Below, piece after piece: positions 39,893 to 47,384 of a stretch of 47,384 bases of DNA. The DNA lies in assembly GCA_021307315.1 (NCBI GenBank), contig JAJSPD010000154.1, forward strand, positions 1-47,384. Reading direction: 5' to 3'. The notes beneath the pieces are model-generated. The model was not told the origin of the DNA and ran no database searches. It saw only the letters and a program-made list of their open reading frames with translations. The DNA comes from Bisporella sp. PMI_857 (lineage: Eukaryota; Ascomycota; Leotiomycetes; Helotiales; Helotiaceae). The first letter of the stretch is position 1, and every line of letters starts with the position of its first letter. The translations under genes and the position numbers were made by a program.

Positions 39893-40945
39893 CTAAATAA
39901 TTAATTTTTCAGCGAAACTTCGTGAAACGGTTCCATAAAACCTTTTTGCATAAATCAACAGTTCTACTCGGTTCTTTAGCTTGTCGCTGTAAATGTAACA
40001 ATCAATGTATATTTCTTTTTGCAACTTGCTTACATGCTTTTTTAAAAAGTGTTTATTTAAAGAACCCGAAATTGCATACAAAACAACTTTTTCGCGCAAT
40101 GTTAAAGACGGATTCCCAAAACAAACGAAGCATTTTGTCGGCTTTTTTTCTTTTTTAATCGATCGTATCGCTTGGCCCAAAGCATCAGGCTTTTCGACTT
40201 TAAAGATTAGTGGGCTTTTATTCTTTACTAGACGTTTACGCTGAATACGACGGAAAGCGAAGCTTTTCTCCACGCCGCAGTACGCTATAATAGCATTGAC
40301 TGCCACGATCTTTCGTTGATACTCGTTTTCCAAGAACGTTTTAAACAGCGTTAAAATAGCGTTTATTAAAAAGAAATGTTCCGGTATTACTTGATTTAAT
40401 TGCTTTAATGCGTTTCGCGTGTTTTCGTCGACTACTTTTCCAGCTAACTGCCGCTCGCTATCGATTACTAGCTGCTTTTTCTTGAAACGTTTCACTAAAG
40501 CAATCAGGAAAAGCTTCTGCTACTGCTGTTTTTCGCCCTGAAAGCAACGACGAGCTTTTTAATATTTCTTTTTACTTGCAGAATTTCTTTAAAAGCCTGA
40601 CAGTTTCGTAATGCGATGTTTCAATTTAACGATATATAAAAGCTTATTAACTAACGCAAATTGCTCAACAGTTAATTTCCGTGGCCGACGAAAATTAATC
40701 GAGCGACTTATTAAACATGCAAGCTTTATTAGCTTTTTCTGAAAAGCTTGACTACAGTAAATGTTTTAAACGTCAACGTTAATATTCCGATCGAAATAGT
40801 AATTCAAAAACGTGTCGATACTAAAATGCTGAAAAATAAAGTTTTAGAAAAAGTCGCTAACATTAGCTATACAAAAATCTGTAATTAGTTAACAGTTTAT
40901 AAATCTTAAAAGTTAATATTTACGGCTTTTATTTAGCCTTTTAGC
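39893..40945 (-). pseudogene. DUF3435-like tyrosine recombinase, C-terminal part, left of the Gypsy insertion
   Basis: The minus frame contains HFSIDTFLNYYF and NINVDV (end of the DUF3435 recombinase core, downstream of a TTTTTCAG acceptor at about 40837), SRSINFRRPRKLTVEQFALV, QLVIDSERQLAGKVVDENTR, VNAIIAYCGVEKSFAFRR, then the C2H2-like segment TKCFVCFGNPSLTLREKVVL with AISGSLNKHFLKKHV and a second C..C/H finger ending AKRFYGTVSR. These are the segments that follow the recombinase core in fungal DUF3435 proteins with C-terminal zinc fingers. Stops occur near 40760, 40590 and 40545, so the copy is dead. The gene continues on the far side of the Gypsy element (47101 onward). Confidence 0.68.
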
Positions 40946-41119
40946 TGTCACGTCGCGTGCTCCCAGGCACACGTGACCCATATTAGGCGAGCTCCCCGAG
41001 CGCCTCGTGTATATATAGCCTGCTCTCCTCGAGCTCCTTCTTCCTTCCTCAGCTATAGATTCTCGTATAATACCACCGTTGCCCTCTGTATTTGTAGATC
41101 CACAGCGCGTGTTGTGACA
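40946..41119 (+). repeat. Left LTR of the Gypsy element
   Basis: TGTCACGTCGCGTG...GTGTTGTGACA, with a TATA-like GTGTATATATAG near 41007. Confidence 0.93.
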
Positions 41120-41419
41120 TTATTTATAGCTTTTCTTAATCAACAGCCTAAAAAGGCCTAATATCTTCCTGAGGAGGCTCGAATACTTACTTCTTACGAA
41201 GGTTAGAATATCGTACCGGAAGCTCGAGGAGCTCTCGACGATTTACAGCAGCGCTCGCCCACTTTTTTTTTTTTTCGAAAAAGTCGCGGCTCGTCAGTTC
41301 ACGCTTCGCGCAATTAGAAAGTTTTCGATACTATATTTATTTTCTGATTCACTCATTTTGTTATTTTATTTATTTTGTTATTTGGTTACAAGCACGACAA
41401 TAGCTGATTTTACAGGCAC

Positions 41420-42660
41420 ACGACGCGGTGCTCAAAGCAAAGCAGCCGCAATTACTTCGGGAGTATTACACGCTTAAATCCCCGGTTCTTTTCAAAGCGA
41501 TGAAGCAGAACTATTATATTCGGAGAACCTCGCTATAATTGCAATGCAGGCCACTTTACAGCAAATACAAAAAAAGCTGGCCGCTAGCAAAAAAAAAGCT
41601 CGAGTACAAGCTACGCAGCTCGCCGAACTGAAACAGCAGTAGAGAACAGAATCACTTTTTATTCAGCCAAGCTCGGACATTCTTTTTTTTACAGTTGAGC
41701 GGGAAATGACAATAGAAACGCTCCGCGCGGCTTTTCACTTTTCTGCTCGTGTTAAGAATATTCGAGAACTTTCGAACAGTATAGATTTTACTTACAAAAG
41801 CTGGAAAATCCAGTTATTCGGCTATTTCCGGCGCTATTCGAAAATGTTCGAAACAGAACTGAATAAAGTCGAGCACGTGTTCCGCTCAATATCGGGCCGA
41901 GCTTAAAGCTATTTAGAAACCAGAATGGATCCTTTGTTGCTAGTACTTTACAAAACAGTGGCTAAAATGCTCGAAACGCTTAGCTTGAGCTTTGTAAATG
42001 TTAACGAGCAAATTAAGCAGCGAAAGAAGTATTACAAGATGTATATAACAAGCTCGGAAAGCTTTGCCGACTTCAAGCACCGATTTATTTCTTACGCAGA
42101 CAAAGCTAATATCTTTGTTTCCGAGCGCCAGGAAAACATGTTTCAGAAGCTAAAGCTAAGCCTCCAGTTGCAATTAGTTTCTGTACGACGATCTCAAGAG
42201 CTTACATTCGCTAGCTTTTGTAGCTTAGCCCACAGTGTTTACTAGGACTCGGTTACAGCTAATTAGCGGCTTCGTACTCGCCAAGCTCGGCAATCTCCTT
42301 AGCAATTCTTATTTCGGCAATCTCTTTTTCAAGCTGTTGCTAGTACATTTCGGAAAAGCCAAAAGCCGAACAAAAGTCTAACTACTGCTACTTCATTTCT
42401 TTTATTCCTACTTCGGCACAGCTCGGCTTTTTCAAGCAAAAAACGCTCGTTAACCCTCAAAGTAGCAGCTGCAAACACATGCTACAATTGCGAAAAACCA
42501 GGCCACTACGCTACAAGCTGCTTTTTGCCGCGCAAGCCAGACACAGCGCTGAAGCTCCTGGAGCTGAGCTTTTTAAGCCTGGCGGAGGACCTTTTGGCAC
42601 CGGAGTCGTTTAGTTCAAGCTTTAAGAATAAAGAAAAGTCGGGGAAAAAAAAGCTTTGAA
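41420..42660 (+). pseudogene. Gypsy Gag with CCHC zinc knuckle, stop-ridden
   Basis: A single frame with several stops: ARRGAQ-type start region, LRAAFHFSARVKNIRELSNS, capsid-like SFADFKHRFISYADKANIF and ENMFQKLKLSLQLQLV, then the knuckle CYNCEKPGHYATSC at 42480-42521 (CX2CX4HX4C). Stops fall near 41477, 41641, 41904 and 42243. A run of about 20 adenines at 42687-42706 separates it from the protease frame, which is in a different phase. Confidence 0.8.
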
Positions 42661-42706
42661 AAAAGTCTTTTTTTCAGAGCGTACTAAAAAAAAAAAAAAA
42701 AAAATC

Positions 42707-45700
42707 ATACTATTCTTGACCTACGTCGCTTTATAGGCGGAAATGCTTTTACTATTCCTTGTAGTTTAATAAAGAATAAATATTGTTACAGCACTTTTGG
42801 CTTTATCGACACCGGAGCAAACGCTTTTTTTCTGATTTACAGCTTGTTGGCCGAACAGCTTATTACTAAGTGCGAAGCTCGACGTTTCCAACTTTTTTTT
42901 TTTATCAAAGTAAAAAGCTTCGACAGCGAGCGCGCGGAGCTTATTACTGACGTTATATTACTTTTTTTTACTGTCGACGAAAAACGTTTTTCGGAACAGT
43001 TTTTTTTATTGCTAATCTAGGTTCTTACGACGTGATTATCGAGCGTAAGTGGCTAAAACAGCAAAACGCTTAGTTAAATGTTAAAGATAGAATCATCAAA
43101 TGGCCAGACCGTTTGCTTTCTACAGAATCCTTCGACAGGCTAATCCTCGTCACTCAATCCTCGCTCGCTCCTTAAGCGCCAAACGAAAGCGCACAAAAAG
43201 ATGCGGACAGGCGCGACGCAAAGCAAGCTATTGCTGAGCGTAAAGCTCTACAACGCCGTGTGCAAGAGCCTCTGATCGTTTTCTCAATTTTGGCAAGGCC
43301 TCTTCAACTCGACGAGCCCCCGAAGCCGGTGCGAGAAAAACTCCCCACTCCTCAGCACGAAGCTCGCGCGCTTTTCAGTAATACTGACAAAGCTCAAGCA
43401 CTCTCTACCCCCCAGCGCGAAGCTCGCGCGCGCCTCAGCGTTCAGTACAATGCTCGCGCGCTTCCCACCCCCCAGCGCGAAGCGCTCGAGCCACTGATTG
43501 TCCCTTCAGCACTAACCAAGCCCTAGCAGCTATTCCTGTTCTCGGAACAAAACAGCATCAAGCTCGCTACTTCGGCGAAAACAGCTGTCGATAAAAGCTT
43601 GCTAAGCGTAGATATAGCGCTTATCAGCGCACCCGCGTTCACGCTCCACACGCGTCGAAAAAGCAATTTAGTGTCTGCAACAAGCTTGTATAAAATCGAT
43701 TAAATCCTAGAAAAGCGGAAAATCCAGACTCGCAACTTCCCTGATTCAGAAAACTACGTGTTAATAAAAAAGCTGAACTACAGTAAAAACGAAGCTCTCG
43801 TTTAAGTTAAAGTTCTTAAGTTGTATCGACGTTTTTTTTACGCGTTCTCCAAAAAAGCTTTCGACAAGTTGCTTCTGTTACGTCCTGAAGTAAACCACAA
43901 AATCGAGCTTACAAAGCCAAATTTTTTAAACTACAGCTCTTTTTACAAAATAACTACAGAAAAGCTTTTCGCTGTCAAAAAGTACTTGCTCGAGAATTTG
44001 AGTAAAAGCTTTATCGTTGAAAGTCAAGCTTTTTTTGCGTTTTCAGTTTTTTTTGTCAAAAAAAGAAATAAAAGCCTTCGCTTTTGCATTAACTACTGCA
44101 AGCTCAATTCGATTACTCGGAAAAATTAACACTCGCTTCTTTTGATCGACGAAACACTAGCACGCTTAGCAAAGGCCAAAATTTACACTAAGCTTAATAT
44201 TTGCTAAGCGTTCCACCGAATACGTATAAATCCTGACTCAGAAAAGCTTACAACTTTCCGTACGCGTTACGGCTTTTACAAGTGCGAAGTGCTTTTTTTG
44301 GCTTAACAAACGGCTCGGCCACGTATTAAAAGTATATAAACAGCGTGCTTTTCGACTATTTGAATAACTTTTGCACAGTTTACTTAAACGATATTTTGAT
44401 TTTTTTTAACAGCAAGCGCGAACACGTAGAATATGTCCGCAAAGTTTTCGAGCGGTTACAAGCTGCCGGCTTATAAGTAAATATTCGGAAAACAGAGTTT
44501 TACGTAACTTGTACTAAATATCTAAGCTTTATAGTTACAACAAAAAGCATCGAAGTAAACTTTAACAAAATTTCAGCTATCGTTTTCTGAGCTTAGCTAA
44601 CTAATGTGCGTAGCGTACAGTCATTTTTGGGATTTTGCAATTTTTACCGGCGTTTTATTAAAGATTACAAACGCTTAACATTCTTTTTAACGCAGCTTAC
44701 AAGAAAAGATGTTTTTTTCAAGTTTGACAAAAATTGTCAAAAAGCATTTGCGTTGCTTAAAAAGTTTTTAACAGCCGTTTCTGTATTGCAGCATTACGAT
44801 TACGAGCTTGAAAGCTTAGTAGAAACAAACGCGAGCGACGGAGTCGTAGCAAAAGTGTTTTTACAACGCAAAAGTTTTGAAAACTTATAGCTTTTTGTAA
44901 AATACTTCTCGAAAACTATAGCACTTGCAGAGCTCAATTACTAAGTGCATAACAAAAAAATGCTAGCTATTGTACGCTCGCTAACATAGTAGCGAGCGGA
45001 CTTAGCGAGCACTATTTTTTTTATTCAAGTGTTTACTGACTACAAAGCATTTAAGTATTTCATAACAAGCAAAGCGCTGAATATTCGCTAAGCTTGTTAA
45101 ACGGAAGTGCTTTCCGAGTTTTATTTTAATATTATATACTGTCTAAAAAAAGCTAACGAAAAAGCGGATGCTTTAACAAAGAAAAAGCAGAACGTAGCTT
45201 TTCAGAACGCTCTAAAAAAAGAAACTCGCAACTAAATTCTGCTAAGCCCCGACCGAGTAGATCTCCGTATTCTAGCTCAGCTACTTGTAGCCGTATTCGA
45301 AAGCCAAGCCGAGCGTTCGGAAAAAGACCGCTTTGCTCCCGAGAACTTTGATTTAGTAAACTAGCTGCTCGTAGCAAACAAAAAAAGCACCGAGCTGGAG
45401 CTTATACGTGCCCAAGTTTGTGCTAAAGCCCAAAACTAAAAACTGAAAAACGAGCTGCTTTTGTGGCAAAGAAAGCTTGTAGTACCGACAGAAAAAACGC
45501 TTCGCGCTCAGCTTCTGAATAAAATTTATGCTCAAGTGTCGACAGCGCACCCAGAAATCTCTAAAACGAAGCTCTTTGTTGCTTAAAACTACTGGTGGAA
45601 AAGTCTTTCAAGCGACGTGTCCGATTACGTTTACTTTTGTAAAGCATGCCGAAAAGCAACTGTACTACGTGACTGCACGCTTGGCTATCTGCACCCGCTT

Positions 45701-46840
45701 TTTATTCCTGACCGGTTTTAGCAACACGTGTTTATAGATTATAAGTCGTTCTTTGCAGCAAAAAACGGGCACGACAACTTTTTTGTAGTAGTCGATAAAT
45801 TTTGCAAATAAGCTATATCGATTTTTTGTTTAAAGTCGGCAAATGCCCGAAATATAGTTCGTATATACGTCGAGCGTATTTATTGCCGTTACGGAGCTTT
45901 TCAGACAATAGTGTTAAATAAAAGCTCTTAGTTTATTTCGTTGTTTTAGAGCGAGTTTACGCGCATTCTAGAAGTAAAACTAAAGCTTTTTACAGTATAT
46001 CACTTTTAAATAAACGGCTAAACAAAAATCGTTAACTAGTATATTGACTTACGGCTTCGGCTTTTTATTAATTACTATTAAAACGACTGGCCGGAGCTGA
46101 TTTTTATAATAAACTACGCGCAGCTCACGTTACTGCACGAAAGCTTAAAAATAATGTTTTTGTTCGAAGTTCAATACAGCTACAAGCCGAACACGTTTTG
46201 AAACTGAGAACTCGCAGAAAAAGCATTAAAAAACGCGCAAAAAAAGCTTAACCGGGAAAAAGCTTAGGCATACGCGCAAAAAATGCACGAAGCATAGAAA
46301 AAAGCTAAAAAGTGCTTGCAACGAGCACAAGAAGTTTACGCTAAAAGCGCTAACAAGCGCCGCCGATCAGTAGATTTCGGCGTAGATAATTACGTTTACG
46401 TGCTAACAAAGAACTGGCGCAAAAAACGGCTTAGTGCTAAGTTTGATTCTTAAATGGAAAGTCTTTGGCTTATTATCGCTCAAAAAAGCCACTTTTTCCG
46501 GTTAGGGCTTCCGAGTTCTATGAAAATACACTTTGTGTTTTCAGCCGATCGCTTGCGTAAAGCAAAAAATGCTTTTTTGCCAAAACAAATTGCGGAAAAA
46601 ACTGAGCCAATTGTAGTTCAAAACGAGCTAGAGTAGGAACTAAAGGAAGTGCTAGCTTGTAAGCTCGTACGTGGAAAGCTTAAGTACAAAGCTCGCTAGG
46701 TAAGTTGGAAAAAAGACTCCGAGTAGTACTTAGCTTCTGACTTGAAGTACGCTTTTCATTTGTTGAGAGCGTTCTATCTACAGAACCCAAACGCGGAAAG
46801 GCCGCTTTTGAAGCTAAAGAATTGGATTAGGGCATAAAAA
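42707..46840 (+). pseudogene. Gypsy Pol: protease, RT, RNase H, integrase, chromodomain, all broken
   Basis: Protease: FIDTGANAFFL at 42802. Reverse transcriptase: SFIVESQAFFAFSVFFVKK and LRFCINYCKLNSIT at 44000-44125; KIYTKLN-IC-stop-AFHRIRI at about 44190; the catalytic box reads VYLNDILIFF at 44378 where the family has YxDD. RNase H: LVETNASDGVVAKVFLQ near 44815 (TDAS expected). Integrase: QVSTAHPEISKTKLFVA at about 45530 (HHCC start), VVDKFCK at about 45790. Chromodomain: ELKEVLACKLVRGKLKYKAR then HLLRAFYLQNP at 46630-46800. Dozens of TAA/TAG stops and several frame changes interrupt it. Aspartate-to-asparagine changes at catalytic sites mean it cannot be autonomous. Confidence 0.85.
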
Positions 46841-46926
46841 AAGGGTATTGACAATTATAACTACTTAAATAGTAACTCACTTTGCTCTCAAAGCTCGAAA
46901 GCGAGCTTTTTCCGGAGAGGGGGTGA

Positions 46927-47100
46927 TGTCACGTCGCGTGCTCTTAGGCACACGTGACCCATATTAGGCGAGCTCCCCGAGCGCCTCGTGTATATATAGC
47001 CTGCTCTCCTCGAGCTCCTTCTTCCTTCCTCAGCTATAGATTCTCGTATGATACCACCGTTGCCCTCTGTATCTGTAGATCCACAGCGCGTGTCGTGACA
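46927..47100 (+). repeat. Right LTR of the Gypsy element
   Basis: TGTCACGTCGCGTG...GTGTCGTGACA; 169 of 174 positions equal the left LTR. Confidence 0.93.
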
Positions 47101-47384
47101 TTAGCAACTTTATTACGAAAGACGTATAGTTTCGTTACTTGCGCGAAGCCTGTAATCTGGCCGCTTATTTTCATCCGATAACGGACTGAATCAAAAAATA
47201 GCTGCAATTGCGGTGCCAAACAAACGCTATAAACTGTTTGCATAGCTTAACAAAATATAAAATCGTTGCTTAACACATTTTTAAGCGGGAGTTGTTGCTT
47301 ATTTATTTTTTTAAAAACATTTAAACTATACAGCTTTTCTGGAGAAATAATGCTAAAAGATTTAAAAGCTTGAACTTTGAAAAA
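47101..47384 (-). pseudogene. DUF3435-like tyrosine recombinase, part to the right of the Gypsy insertion
   Basis: The minus frame from about 47243 reads APQLQLFFDSVRYRMK, then ISGQITGFAQVTKLYVFRNK and VAN at the insertion point. G-(F)-x-Q-(V/I)-x-(R/K)-x-Y-x-(L/F)-R followed by A-N is the segment of the DUF3435 recombinase domain that contains the catalytic arginine. The continuation on the other side of the insertion (40945 downward) gives the GH.SIDTFLNYY-like segment, in the order expected for one gene. The N-terminal part is outside the window. Confidence 0.6.

Larger units (their letters stand above)
40946..47100 (+). mobile_element. Complete Gypsy (Metaviridae) LTR retrotransposon with chromodomain, 6,155 bp, TSD TTAGC, coding region decayed
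   Basis: Two 174-bp LTRs (40946-41119; 46927-47100) bound the element, with TTAGC on both sides (40941-40945; 47101-47105). A purine tract GGAGAGGGGGTGA precedes the right LTR. Domain order is Gag, zinc knuckle, protease, reverse transcriptase, RNase H, integrase, chromodomain, i.e. a chromovirus. The LTRs differ at five positions, all transitions. All coding domains carry stops. It is inserted in a DUF3435-like gene. Partial copies are at 22198-22610 and, as a solo LTR, 23637-24247. Confidence 0.93.

Noticed and set aside
1..47384. The whole window as cargo of a Starship element
   Set aside because: NLR genes and a DUF3435 gene fit the idea, but the recombinase is at the right edge, incomplete, zinc-finger-bearing and has no visible element boundary; left only as a hypothesis in the finding on 40941-47384.

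Overview
The window reads as an accessory, transposon-rich stretch of a filamentous ascomycete (Pezizomycotina) chromosome. Three things point there: short 47-82 nt spliceosomal introns (GTANGN donors, CTAAC/CTGAT-type branch sites), fungus-specific families (HET-NACHT-WD40 and HeLo-like-NB-ARC-TPR receptors, FunK1 kinase, DUF3435 recombinase, fungal BTB, SGNH hydrolase with a fungal C-terminal domain), and AT-rich repeats full of C:G-to-T:A-type stops such as repeat-induced point mutation (RIP) would leave. I cannot name the species.

Layout. 1-2.4 kb: AT-rich repeats, a minisatellite and two solo LTRs with perfect target-site duplications (TSDs). 2.4-10 kb: an intact four-helix membrane protein (2380-2943), a secreted SGNH hydrolase broken by two in-frame TAGs (3068-5525, minus), an ankyrin protein (6311-7186, minus), and a second gene (8086-9966) that shares the hydrolase's C-terminal domain but has a different N-terminal domain; its signal-peptide exon is split by a solo LTR. 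10.7-15 kb: a TIR-bounded pogo/Fot-like DNA transposon. 16.3-17.1 kb: two more solo LTRs. 17.5-22.2 kb: an apparently intact HET-NACHT-WD40 receptor with 13 near-identical WD40 repeats. 22.2-24.8 kb: retroelement pieces in and beside a very AT-rich hAT transposase, including an LTR-within-an-LTR-within-hAT nest. 26-28 kb: relics (LINE RNase H, possible alpha/beta-hydrolase tail). 28.6-31.8 kb: a second NLR (HeLo-like, NB-ARC, TPR) with a premature TAG inside the TPRs. 33-38 kb: FunK1 fragment, a second intact small membrane protein (34267-35051), an unrecognised broken ORF, and a BTB gene with one TAG. 39.9-47.4 kb: a DUF3435 tyrosine-recombinase-like gene cut by a complete but decayed 6.15-kb chromodomain Gypsy element with matching TSDs.

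How it fits together. The intact genes are a minority: two small membrane proteins, the ankyrin protein and the HET-NACHT-WD40 receptor; the NB-ARC-TPR receptor survives as a shortened product. Fungal NLRs of these classes act in non-self recognition and heterokaryon incompatibility, and such genes often sit in repeat-rich polymorphic regions. The pair of secreted-type genes sharing one C-terminal module (3.1-5.5 kb and 8.1-10 kb) is the least familiar content and the best candidate for an under-described system. All gene models were made by hand translation and splice-site reading; no database search was run.
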